Shown: piece after piece, positions 1-50,000 of the stretch
How the letters are laid out: each line of letters starts with the position of its first letter
Numbering within the stretch: the first letter of the stretch is position 1
Assembly (NCBI RefSeq): GCF_020740795.1
Contig: NC_067285.1
Coordinates: forward strand, 115,135,008 to 115,199,007
Direction of reading: 5' to 3'
Length of the DNA stretch: 64,000 nt
Source of the DNA: Apus apus
Taxonomy: Eukaryota; Chordata; Aves; Apodiformes; Apodidae
Translations under genes and position numbers: made by a program
The notes under the pieces: generated by a model
What the model was told of the DNA's origin: nothing
Database searches by the model: none
Seen by the model: only the letters and a program-made list of their open reading frames with translations

Positions 1-816
1 CAGTGGCAAGAAATGGAGGAGAAAGAGCAGAGAGATGGTTATGTTTCAGATCATCCATCTCAGCCCACATGGAGCACCAAGATGAGCCCCAGACCATCAG
101 GAAAGGCTGCTCGGGTGGAAGAAACCCATCTTCAAAACTGTGCTCGTCCCATCCAACCTGTGGTGGAAGTGTGGCCAGGCTCTTTCCCTGCCCCAGGTCC
201 CTCTTAGCTCATCTCCAGGACTTTGGGGTTAACTGGCTCCACAACTGGCACCACAACACTCAAACAGAGACATCCCTTGTAGAGCTCCCTGCCTTGTTGT
301 TACAAGACAGCAGCCCACCCTGGCAGCACTTGGTTCAGCTGGTGATCTTCTCTGGAGGACTCACAAGGCCTGGGCAGCAGCTTTGACAAGTTGCCCAAGC
401 AGCAGCTTGAGATCCTGGGGAGTCTATTTGGTTCCAAGCAACTGGAACAGTTCAGCACATGCCCCAGTTCATGGCAAACCCCCCATGAAAAGCTGCAGAC
501 TTTTCAGTTGGGATCTCAGCAGAGGTTCAGCCACAGGTCAGCCCAGCATTTAGGCTCCTGCAGGCATTGTTTGAAGGGTTGGGCACCACTAGACACTCAT
601 GCACACACATCCCACACAGGTTAAATAAAACCTGACATGCTCTGCCATCAGGAACACTTGGTGGGTTAAGCATGGAGCCCCTCAACCATGTCCTGCTGGT
701 GACCATGAAACACTTGATCCTATGGACTGGACTCATCTGAAAGGAAGTGGCTGCCCCTGGAGGCACAAATCTAACAACCCCCAAGACAAAAAGAGAACTA
801 AATCTTACAGACTCAC
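1..816. other. DYSF: DYSF intron after exon 36 (partial)
   Basis: No exon or repeat recognised. The next expected DYSF exon (containing a conserved IYMVPQNIKP-like segment) is not found here, so it lies beyond base 1. Confidence 0.6.
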
Positions 817-39184
<38,368 letters not shown>

Positions 39185-39330
39185 CGTCCCATCCCGGCCC
39201 GGCCGCCTCCCGCCCGCTGAACACCCCCTCTCTGACCCCCCATCCCCCCCTTTCCCTGTGCCCCCCGCCCCCGCCCGGTGCCCGCCTCTCTTAAAGGGGA
39301 ACGGCCGCGGTGGCCGCTGGATGCGGGAGA
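39185..39330 (-). promoter_or_regulatory. DYSF: DYSF canonical 5' UTR and core promoter
   Basis: GC-rich sequence immediately upstream of the exon 1 ATG. On the minus strand a TATA-like CCTTTAAGAG lies at about 39297-39288, followed by GC boxes (GGGCGGG type) near 39276-39264, which would place transcription start near 39260 by inference. The wider interval 38100-39400 is CpG-rich and island-like. Confidence 0.5.
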
Positions 39331-39383
39331 CCCCCCCTTGCCAGGGCCTGGGGAACCCCCCCCGAATGGGGGCCTGGGGGCTG

Positions 39384-39400
39384 ACACACACACACACACA
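39384..39400. repeat. (CA)n microsatellite beside the DYSF promoter
   Basis: About eight CA units running into a C10 tract, roughly 200 bp upstream of the DYSF start codon. Confidence 0.85.
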
Positions 39401-40337
39401 CCCCCCCCCCGAAGCAAGGGCAGGGGAGAACCCCCCATGGGGTCCCTAAGAAAACGGTGTGTGAGCACCCCAAAAGGGACAAGGGGGCTCTGGGCCCTGT
39501 AAGGGGGGGGGGGCATGAATTGCTCTTGGCTTCCCACAAAGCGGGGACCACCCCCCCCCCAACAAGACCCCAAAGGGATGGGAAGACCCAGGTAGGGGTG
39601 GGAAGGTGCTGGGGAGCCCCTGGGTGCAGCCCCAGCCCCTCAGCTGTGGCACCAGGGTGAGGGGTCTTGGGGTTGGTGGTGAGGGGTTCTACACAACCCC
39701 CAGGGTGGGGAAAACGGGGGGACTGGGGAGGGGGGGGGGCTGAGCTACATGTGGGGTGAAGCCCACCACGCCAAACCAGGTCACCCCCCGAGAACTGGCT
39801 GCACAGGAGCCCCCACCCCAGGGGTCCCACGGGTGTCCCCTGGTCTCACTCTCCCCATGCTCCTGCCTCAGTTTCCCCGGTTTGGGGCTGGGACACCCGG
39901 CTCCTCCCGGCTCCACTGGGGACAGGTGGGAACAGCCACAGCTCCTGGTTATTTTGGGGGAGGTTATTTTTATCCCCGGGTTTCCCAGCAAACAGCTCAG
40001 CAAGGCCCCTCCCTCTGTCCCAGCCAGGCCAGGACCCCTCCCCTGCCCCCACACACCCCCTAGACCCCCATTTCCCCCCTGGGCCTCTCACTAACCCCAC
40101 TTCCCTCTCCCTCTGAGCCCCCCATGGAAAACCATGAGCTGCCCCCAGCAGGGGTCCGAAAGGAATCTCCCCAGAAGCAGCAGTGTCATTAATTGCACTT
40201 AGGCACAATGAGACTAATTAGTGAGATTAAACCTGAGAGCACTGGCAGGAGACACTCTTGGCACCCCTACATTCCCCCCCACAGCTCCATCCCCTTTGGC
40301 TTCCCAACTTAGCACAAATCCCCTCGGAAGAGCCACA

Positions 40338-40585
40338 GAATCATGGAATCATGAAGGTTGGAAAAGACCTTTGAGATCCTCCAGCCCAATCATCAACCCA
40401 GCACCACCATCCAACCAACCCATGTCCCTCAGCACCATCTCCAGGGCTTGGAAACCCCTCCAGGGATGGGGACTCCCCCCTGCCCTGGGCAGCCTGGGCC
40501 AGGGCCTGACAACCCTTGCCAGGAGGGAATTGTTCCCCAGATCCAACCTCAGCCTCCCCTGGCACAACTTGAGGCCGGTTCCTGC
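40338..40585 (-). mobile_element. CR1 LINE 3' fragment in the intergenic region
   Basis: AGAATCATGGAATCATGAAG then AATTGTTCCCCAGATCCAAC; same subfamily as 7015-7320. Confidence 0.93.
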
Positions 40586-41206
40586 AGCACTTACCTGGAT
40601 TTATCTGGGCTCTTCTGGTGTCTCTGAGGGAAGGGCTGGGCAGAACAGGGAAGCAGATCTGGAGCAGAAGCAGGATTCACTGACCAAGTGCCCACCCATG
40701 GACCTCACAGCCAGACAGGAGACGATGCTGGATCCCACCTTCCCAGCCATGAGAAGCTCCAGGCTGGGAGCAGGAAGGGTGGTTACCCCCCAATGCTTTT
40801 TGGGGGGAATGTGAGGGGGAGGATAAGCTCAGGCTGTTCCCACCACCCCAAAGCCACCTCAGGAGCCACCAGAGCAGGGGCTGGGACACCCCCCAGCCCC
40901 CCCCCCAGCAAGCAGGGCAGGACCCCAGGGACCAGCAACTGCCCCAGGTACAGGATGCTCCTCTCCAGCTGAGGCTGGAGAAGCAGAAGCAGGAATGAAG
41001 AACAACCTTGTCTCCTTGCCCTCCACATGGATAAGGCAACACAAGAGAGACCACAGGGAGAAGTGCCTGCCCTGCCTCCAGAGGGACCCTGGGGCCTCCG
41101 GAACACAAACAGCTGCTTTGTGAAGGAGATGGGACCAACAGGGACAAAGTCACATCCCGTGCTCTGGGGAGGCTGGGGGCAAACACAGCAAAGCTCCCGA
41201 GCTCTG

Positions 41207-41265
41207 CTGGGGAGCAGGGAAGGGATGTTCCTGGGGAGCAGGGAAGGGATGTTCCTGGGGAGCAG
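41207..41265. repeat. 24-bp tandem duplication
   Basis: Two exact copies of a 24-bp unit (CTGGGGAGCAGGGAAGGGAT plus GTTC) and an 11-bp partial copy. Confidence 0.9.
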
Positions 41266-43699
41266 TGGATGCTCCCACAGAGCCAAGGACGCTGCCAGCA
41301 GTTCCCTGCAGGGCTGTGAGGGACCAGCCCTCAGGACCTATACTTGCTGGAATCGGTGTCAAAACCCCCTTGCAACCCCTAAACAAAGTCTCCTTTGCAT
41401 CGCAAAAGGCCTGAGAGGATGGAGACAGCGCTGGTGGCTGCGTGTGGCCTGAGGCTGCAGGTACAGCACTGAGATCAGGACGGAGGGGCAGAGGGGGCAG
41501 GTCCACGCCAGCTGCTCAGTCTCATGACTCATGACACACTCTTGCTCATCCTTGTGAAACCAGGAAACTCGGCGCATCCCGCGGGGGGCTGCAGTGCTGG
41601 CCCTGGGGAGCCTCCCTGACACCAGCTCCCCCCTGTTGGCCCAACGCTGGATCCAGGACTGGGGGTTTTCTACTCCCCACCTCTCTATCAACTTTTCTCC
41701 TTCTCTCTCTCCCTTCCTAACATCACCAAGTAACCCAAGGCCTAACCAGGATTTTTTTCTCTCAGGCTGTGCAGCTTGAACACGTATCGTGCTCTCCTGA
41801 TCTAATTGTCAGCCTTTCTGATCGTGCAGCCTGAGATAACACCTGAAGTATCCCTATTCCTTCTGTAGCCTTCATTAAACCTGATCATCAAATGCAGACC
41901 CTGGGTGTCCTTTCATCTGACCAGGGGGTATCACACACTTCAGCGTTTCCTCCGCCTGTGACACCTGAATCCCCCTCCCTGGAAGGGGCAGGTCTGAGGC
42001 ACAGGTTGGATCCAGCCACACCTGGGCTCCTCCCTGAGAAGGAGACTGGAAAGCAAGGGGGTCCAATTCCAATCTGAACCCCCCTGGGTTGCCCTCCCCG
42101 GGTGGTGACAGGGACCCTCCAGCCTCTCCCAGCTCTGCGAGCCCCAGCCCTGGGGGGCAGGAGGTGCTAAAAGCTTCACACCCACCCCCCCCTCCCTGGG
42201 CTCTTTGCACGAATTCCAGTTTGTGCCCCACTTATTCCAGGCAGGCTTTTAAAATTTTTTCTCATCTGGATGGATTGCTATGAACCCACCAGTGACTTGA
42301 CAGCTCAGTGACAGTCATTAAGCAGTTAATTAACATCACACCAACCACCTCTGACCCCTCAGCAGGAAGGGCAGAGGGGGAGGACGTGTGTGCTCTCACA
42401 CAGGCACTGTTCTTTCCCTGAATCCCACCCTCTGACCCTCTGGATTTGCTGGTCCAAGTCCCTCCCACACATACCCGAGGCCCTGATCTGTTCCCAGGGG
42501 GGCTGGAGATTCCAGGAGCAGCACAAGGACCCACGGGCAGCAGGTTCGCCCGCAGCAGCGTCACTTACCAAGGGACTGAAGTGGAAAACAAGACCCAAAA
42601 AGCCCAACCAAAACCAAGGAGCAGTTTATGAAGCTCCCGAGTGAGCTCCTGTGCCCTCCCTGCACGCCCAGGGCAGAGCTGCAGGCACTGGAGGGGATTT
42701 TAAAGGCATTGACCAGCTCAGGAGCAACCCCTGACATGAGGCACAAGGGCCTCCTCCTGCCCAGGCCTGCTCCTCAGGAAGCAAAGTCCTGGAGTCTGAG
42801 GGACTTCACAGGAGCAGCTCCCATCAAGGAACGTGCTCCACACCAGGTGCTTCCTTCACTAAACCAGAAGTTCAGCTGGTTTGGGTGCTTTACTGATCAG
42901 TGGTCTGAAAAGACAGATTTCTGTACCCACCATGGCACTGGTGTCATCTGGAATGTCCCCACCAGGCAGAACCACAGTGCCTCATTTCCCTTGGGCATGC
43001 AGGAACACTTCTTCACTCCCCCAGAAGTAAAATCATGTACTCCAGGTACAAAATTCAGCTGAGGACAACAACCGAAAGGTTGAAGAAGTGGAAGACAAGA
43101 GGAGGGGGGTTAAAAAAAACAGCTTTTAAATAAATTTCAAGTGGCCAGGTGAAAAGCTCACAGCAAAACCAGTCATGATCCAGAGTGAGCTCCCCTGCTC
43201 ACAGCACAGCAGCCAGGGACCCAAGCTCCTCAGAGAAGAAGCTCCCAGAGCAGGTTACCAAGCTCTGCCACAGGGCTGAGAACTCCACAGGCTCTGACCT
43301 ACAGGCTGGAAAAAAAAAGGGGAAAAAACAACCCAAAATAAACCAGCCAAGGAGAAAGAGCAAGGGGCAGTGACCTCCCTGGCTGACTGCAGGGTCACCA
43401 GGCAGTGCTGGAACAGGCTCTGCCCCCCTGGGTGTCTTGAGACTCTCCTGGGTCTGCAGAGCCCAGAGGAAAAGGACAATTCAAGGGGACATAACAACCC
43501 ACAGGACCACTGAGACCTTGGCCACCAGGGTCACTGCTCTGGGCAGCATGGAGCAGATGCAGGATGTGAAATTTCACCTGCTGAGAACTCCATGAAGGGG
43601 CACCAGAGAGACATCTCAGGACTGAATCCCCTCCCAGTCACTGCTGTGACCCAGAATGAGCAACACCCAGCAAATGACACCAAACACAGGCCCCTGGTG

Positions 43700-43955
43700 G
43701 TAACTATACAGTAAGAACATTTATTTCACGTTGATACTTGTGAAAGAAATCTCCTCCAACCCCCATGATTTGATATACAAATCAAAGCCACCAAATGGTT
43801 TGTTTTTTTTCTTTTAGTCTGTCTATGCTGAGCTCAACTTTATACAACATGAAAGCTTCTTTCTGGAACAAAATTACAAATGAACTCATAACAAAATACA
43901 CAAAATTGACTGGACCCTAAGTTTAGTTCACTGAGAGGATTCTCCTCTCCTCCCA
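43700..43955 (-). other. ZNF638: ZNF638 3' UTR
   Basis: AT-rich, gene-like tail between the stop codon and the poly(A) signal, about 255 nt. The distal cleavage point is inferred from the signal and the GU-rich sequence just past 43700. Confidence 0.7.
43720..43725 (-). terminator. ZNF638: ZNF638 poly(A) signal AATAAA
   Basis: Canonical hexamer on the minus strand 231 nt after the stop codon. A GU-rich stretch (TGTGTTTGGTGTC) follows within about 50 nt, as expected for a cleavage site. Confidence 0.8.
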
Positions 43956-44018
43956 TCACCTGGAACTCTGCTCTTCCCCATCGTTATCCTCCTGCTGCTG
44001 CTGCTTGGCCATGAACTT
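43956..44018 (-). CDS. ZNF638: ZNF638 last coding exon
   Basis: Twenty codons and a TGA stop: [20 protein letters not shown]. The KFMAKQ start and SSR end match the mammalian tail; the intervening QQQQ is encoded by a short CAG run absent from the human protein. Confidence 0.95.
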   Translation of the reverse strand, partial: KFMAKQQQQEDNDGEEQSSR

Positions 44019-47000
44019 CTGTAAAAAGAAGAGTGGTCAGTGTAGAGAGAGCACCACCTGCAGAGAATCCCTTCTTAAAAATGACAGGACAGCAGCTATT
44101 CCCACACCCTCCCAGGTAAGGAAGGCTTCACCGAGGCCTTCCCCCTGTGCTGGGCACTGGAGAGGGGGCACCTCGAGTCCTGGGGTCAGTTTTGGCCCCC
44201 TCAGGACAAGAAGGACATGGAGGGGCTGGAGTGTGTCCTGAGAAGGGGCACAGAGCTGGGGAAGGGGCTGAAGCAGAAGAAGTGTCTGGAGAACTTGTGA
44301 GGAGCAGCTGAGGGAGCTGGGGGTGTCCAGCCTGGAGCAAAGGAGGCTGAGGGGAGACCTGCTGGCTCTGCAGCTGCCTGAGAGGAGGTTGGAGCCAGGG
44401 GGGTCGGGCTCTGCTCCCCAGGAACAAGGGGTGGGACAAGAGGAACTGGCCTCAAGTTGTGCCAGGGGAGGCTGAGGTTGGATCTGGGGAACAATTCCTT
44501 CCTGGCAAGGGTTGTCAGGGCCTGGCCCAGGCTGCCCAGGGCAGGGGGGAGTCCCCATCCCTGGAGGGGTTTCCAAGCCCTGCAGATGGTGCTGAGGGAC
44601 ATGGGGCAGTGGGGGCCTGGGCAGGGCTGGGGGAACGGGTGGACTGGAGGATTCTAAAGGTCTTTTCCAAGCTCCCATCTGTGGTTCTATGACTTAACAA
44701 TATCTGTGTCCAAGTTTAAAACTAAACCCCATGAAGTATGAACATGAGCTCCCCATGCCCCAGGAACTGGTGAGCCCTCAGGACAGCAAACATTCTTAGA
44801 ACCACATTCTTTCCAGCCCTGTGTGTCTGGAGAAGCTCCAGCCTCACCTCCATGTTCTGCTGATGAAGGGCTGTCTTGCAGTGGTTTTTCACAGAGGTTT
44901 CATCTGCGTAGAAGAGCGAGCAGATCTGACAGAAAAAGCCAGCCTTTGGGAGCAGGTAATCCAGATCTGCAGGGACAGCACAAGGCATCAACAACACCCC
45001 AGCTTCACAACAGCCAGATGCCTTCAGCCACATCCTGTTAGTACTGGAAGTTAATGACTTTTTTTTTCAGTATTCAAAAATGTAGGCTTCTAATCCAGCT
45101 TTACTTCAAATAAACAGAGAAGGACACAAATTCTTCTACAAATAGGGCAACTTTCTGGATCTGAAGTTCACTGCAAGGACCTCAAGAGTCTTCTGGCTTC
45201 AGAAGTATTTTATACACAACCCATGTCACCTCTGGCCTGCAGTGTGCTGCACAAGGCTTTTCTGTCCCAACAGCCACCAAGCTGGGAGTTGTGCTTTCCT
45301 GGCAGCTTCTTTTGCAGTTCAAGTGTTATCAGTGCAGAAAAATATTTTAGAATCATAGAATCTAGAATATCTTGGGTTGGAAGGGACCTCTAAAGGTCAT
45401 CTAGTCCAGCCCCCCTACAATAAGCAGGGACATCTCCCACTAGCTCAGGTCACTCAGAGCCCCATCAAGCCTGACCTGGAATGTCTCCAGGGATGGGGCC
45501 CCCACCACCTCCTTTGGGCAACCTGTCCCAGTGATCCACCACCCTCATATTAAAGAACTTTTTCCTAATGTCCAACCTAAATCTCCCCCTCTTTAGCTTG
45601 AAACCATCATCCCTTTACCTCCTTTAGATGAGGAACTTGGAGAATACAAATATGCACAGACATCTTTACACCTATGTAAGCAGCTCCCTCATCCCTATAC
45701 ACTGAAAGCTGGTAATAAAACTCCTAACAAGATTAGAACATAAGGGCATATTACCCTGCACGGTGCTAATTGTAAATAAATCAGCCCATATTCGTGAATT
45801 TTAGGGAAAAAAGAACTTTCTATTTTGCTGCTGCTATTCAGCCAACAGCAGAGATTTGCTGAACACCAATTTGCAGGAGCCAGGGTAAAAACACAGCTTA
45901 AGGGCCAGGACTTCAAGGTTACAAGTGGCCATGAGGCAAATGAGGCATTTCCAGAGGGGCAAGAAAGCTGTAGGAGTGTTTGGGGGGGCTTGTCTGGGCT
46001 TACCTCTTGGGGTACTCTGTGTCTTTGATGCCTCTGAAGGAGCCTTTTTCTTCTGCTTAGACACTGGGTCCTTATCTCCAGATCCCAGCTGATCCACTGG
46101 GGGCCAGAAATACACATTGAATACAAAGGAGTCACTCATTTCAAGGTATTTATACATATTTTTTATATATGTATATTTTCTGTACCCATCTGTAAAGGCT
46201 CATTACTGCTTGAAACAACCACCTGTACAAGCCTTGCTGTTTGCTGCACTGACTGGTTTGCTCCTTCTATAGAGCAATTTTCAGGCATTCCTGACATCAA
46301 TCCCATGGGCAAGACTGGAGCTGGAGCAGCTCTGCTCTGGAGACAGGCTGGGAGAGTTGGGGTGTTCAGCCTGGAGAAGAGAAGGCTCCAGGGAGACCTT
46401 AGAGCACCTTCCAGTGCCTGAAGGGGCTCCAGGAAAGCTGGGGAGGGGCTTGGGACAAGGGCAGGGAGGGATGGGATGAGGGGGAATTTCTTTAAACTGG
46501 AAGAGGGGAGCTGGAGATATGAGATGTGAGGGAGAAATTCTGGGTGGGGAGACCCTGGCCCAGGTTGCCCAGAGAAGCTGTGGCTGCTTCATTCCTGGAA
46601 GTTTTCCAGGAACTTGTCCTTTCCTACACCCACCTCTGGTCATGCAGTGGTAGGGACAAATGATAATATATTTGATAGACAGTAAATCAGTGATTTCTGG
46701 TTGCTTTGTGTTTAGTAAAAACCCCAGGGAAAAGAGGTGGGCTTAGGAAAGGAGCAGTTCTTCCTGAGATTGAGAAGTGAGGCAGGAAAACTAGGAAGGA
46801 GGATAAAGGAGGTGAAACTCATATTACTCAAGTCTCAAAATCCGAGTCCAGCCACAAAATCTGGATCTTTTAGGAGCTGTTTTTACAGCTCCCTTGCTAA
46901 CAGAACACAGTGCATTTGCAGTAAGTGCTTTTGTTCATCAAGTTCTTAACAAGATTGGAACAATATATAACATGTACATCTTTTTGGGGTGTGTATAAGA

Positions 47001-50000
47001 CTCAACTAACCCCTTTCTCTCTGGTTTAAGCAGGATACCTGCTGCTCCTGCAGCTCCTCCCCAGCTGCCCTGCTCAGCTGCCCTCCCCACGCAGTGACCA
47101 TGGAGTGGGAGGGAATTTTTTCCAGCCCAGCAGAACAAAAGGAGCTGTGTCACTGTCCTGCTGCAGCAGCACAGCCAGAAAGACAACTCCAGCCTGGGGG
47201 ACTGTGTCACCCTTGGCCAGAAACCTTCTCCTTCTCAGTTACATATAGCTCCCCCCACTTGGCTCTGTGCTAGACTTTCTTAATCTTTTGCTAATTCCAC
47301 ACTACAAATGTTCTCCTACTTCTTTTCTCCCTCCAGCCCCAGCTTGGGAAGCTGTTCCATCTCTGTGTCTGTGTGTCTGTTCCCTTGCACTCACCCTAAG
47401 AAACCTGGCCCTGTCACTGCAGGCTCCACAAGAGCTGTGGCAGGGCCTTCACCAGGCCTTGCACTAAAGGTGAGAAAATAAACTATTCTCCCTCATTTTC
47501 ACCCTCCTGAGCACCACAGGAGCACTTCAACATGCAGCTTAACTTTCCATCCAAAGACAGGTGTGCTAACAGAACACCCAGGTCATTGTCCTGGCTCAGT
47601 CTGGTTTTCCCCTCTCTCTCTCATTGGGTTTGTCACAGATTTGGGGTTTCACAGGTCCCTCTCTTTGCTACAAGGTTCTCCATGTCTGGCCCTGGTTACA
47701 AGCATCTTTTCTACGTCCCCTCTAGACACTACAAGAGGTTCCTTACCTTTTGACTTTGGGGTTGCAGTCCTTTCTTCTTCTGGACTCGTATCTCTCAGAA
47801 CTTGCATTTCTTCTGGTCCTGCAACAGCCACAACCTCCTCCCCTTCTGGTCCTGCAATGGCAGCATTTTCCTCTTCTTCTGGTCCTGCAACAGCAACAGA
47901 ATCTTCCTTGTCTTCATCCTCTTTCACATTTGTCCCTGGTAAAGTGTTTTCTTCTTCCTCATCCTCCTCTCCAACTTCATCCACTGTCACAAAGTTTAGT
48001 TCCTCTTTTAGACGATTGAAATCGGCCAGAAAATCATCTTCATCTTCATTAACCTCATCCAAAGTCACCAGGGGGTTATCTTCACTGTCCTCCTGGATTT
48101 CATCCACTGTCAACAGAGCACTGGGATCATCAGGCACCTGAGAGGAAGCACCACTTCCAGCCTTCTCAGCAGCCACCTTGTCCTTCTGCTTCGGCACCTC
48201 CTCAAGGCTCAAGTCCGTCGGCTCGTTCAGAGGCAGCTCTTCCACCTCCCCAATCTCATCCACAGTCACCAAGGGCTCAGCTTTCAAATCCTGCTCCTCA
48301 AAAGCAGACCCGGGGACACCTTTACGAGAACCAAGGTCCTCCTGCTCAGAGATCTCATCCAACGTAACGAGCGACTGCGGGTCCTTCACAGCTTCTGACA
48401 GAAGTTCCTCCTCCTCCATCACTTCATCCACCACGACCAGGCCCTGCGGGTCACTGAGCACCTCCAAATTAGTCACTGCCATGAGCTGGGCAGCCACCTC
48501 CTCCTCCTCCCCAATCTCATCCAGAGTGACAAAAGAGAGCTCACTCTCGGGCAGACGTGCCACCGAGCTCTTCCCTTTCCTCCTCTTGGAGCCAGGCTCA
48601 GACGAGGAGGTGGTTTTAGCACCAACTTTTCTCTTCACCCTGGGTGGATTTCGCCGTGTCTTCACGGGAGACTCGACCTCCTCCACCACCTCGTCCACGG
48701 TGACAAACTCATCCAGGTTAAATGGAAACAGCTCTTCTTCCTGGGAAGTGCAAAGATGTGAAGAGAACCCATTTTTAACATCGACCCAGTGACACAAACG
48801 CCTCCCTCCGCAGGCACCTCGTGAGAAACACTGACAGGCTGGAGCTGCCTCGAGGGGAAAAGAGAGAAATGCAACTTGAGGGCAGAAAGAAAAAACACTT
48901 CCAAGCCCTCAGCCTCGAGTGGAAGTTTTCCCTGTCAGCAGCTGTGCTGGGGGAGCAGAACTGACTCAGAGACACACAGCATTTTTCAATACCACAGCTG
49001 GATGAACGGACAAAATCTGTGTCTGTTGAAAGAACAGGGACAGTGTCCTGAACACCCCTGGGTATTTCTACCCTCCCTTGCAGGAGGAACAGAGAGAATC
49101 TGAGTATCACCAGAGTATCCTTCCCAAGTACTATCATCTCTTCTCTTATTCTGCTGCTGCTCCTGCTGCTGCAAACCAGGAGACCACACGAGATGTTCTG
49201 ATCCAGCAAAGCCACCCTCTTGCATCCAGACACCCCCCTTACCCTGCATTTGACCCTGCCAGCTGCCATCAGGGCTCACACCATTTATTCTAGGATCACT
49301 GGGAAGAACTGGCAGGAATTTAATGCCACGTGTTCCTGAGAGAATCTGGAGAGGCCTGTATGGATAGATATGGAATTTAATCACAGGCTGGATGATCCCA
49401 GATCTCCCTGAGGTTATCTGCACAGACAGCAGGCATGGCTTTGGAGCAGAGCACTGCTCTTGGCTCACTGTACAACAGCTGGGCTTCATCATCAGGATGC
49501 TGGGAGAAGGTGGGGAAGCTGGGCACTTTATGTCCATTAATACATTCGTTTTAGCCAGTCAAATGCACTCAAGTATCCCCTCCACCCCACATGATTCAAT
49601 TCAGTTTCTTCAGTGAACGACCCTGAATTATTTTCTTTGCAAAATATTCCATCCCACCATCAAGCACCAGGCAGGACCCAAGACAGGCAGTGAAAAAGCC
49701 CTTGTCAGAGCAGAACTTTAAGGCCAAGGCAAGATGAAGTGTCCTCTGCTACAGTCAGAGTGCAGTGAGAAGCACTAAAAGCCACCCTCCAGCAGGAAGA
49801 GCCACCCGACATTCCAAGGCTCCACACGTGCCTTCTCTTCCCTTTCTTTTCTAAAAAGCTGACAAACACCAGGAATAAGGTGTGACTCCAGCCACGTCCT
49901 GAGCCAGGAACCTGAGGGATGCTGAAGGCAAGGAGGGCACAGTGCAGAACAAGAGGAAAAACACCTGGTTACACTTCAACTGAAATCCAGCATCACTGTG

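Larger units (their letters stand above)
39331..43699. other. ZNF638-DYSF intergenic region
   Basis: No supported gene. It contains homopolymeric C/G runs close to DYSF, a (CA)n run at about 39384-39400, one CR1 copy (40338-40585), a 24-bp tandem repeat (41207-41265), and a stretch at 41560-41960 that resembles an LTR end but is unproven. The remainder has no recognisable feature. Confidence 0.7.

Noticed and set aside
47563..48141. Plus-strand serine-rich open frame
   Set aside because: It is the antisense shadow of the acidic TVDE exon of ZNF638; serine codons arise from reverse-complemented GAG/GAA.
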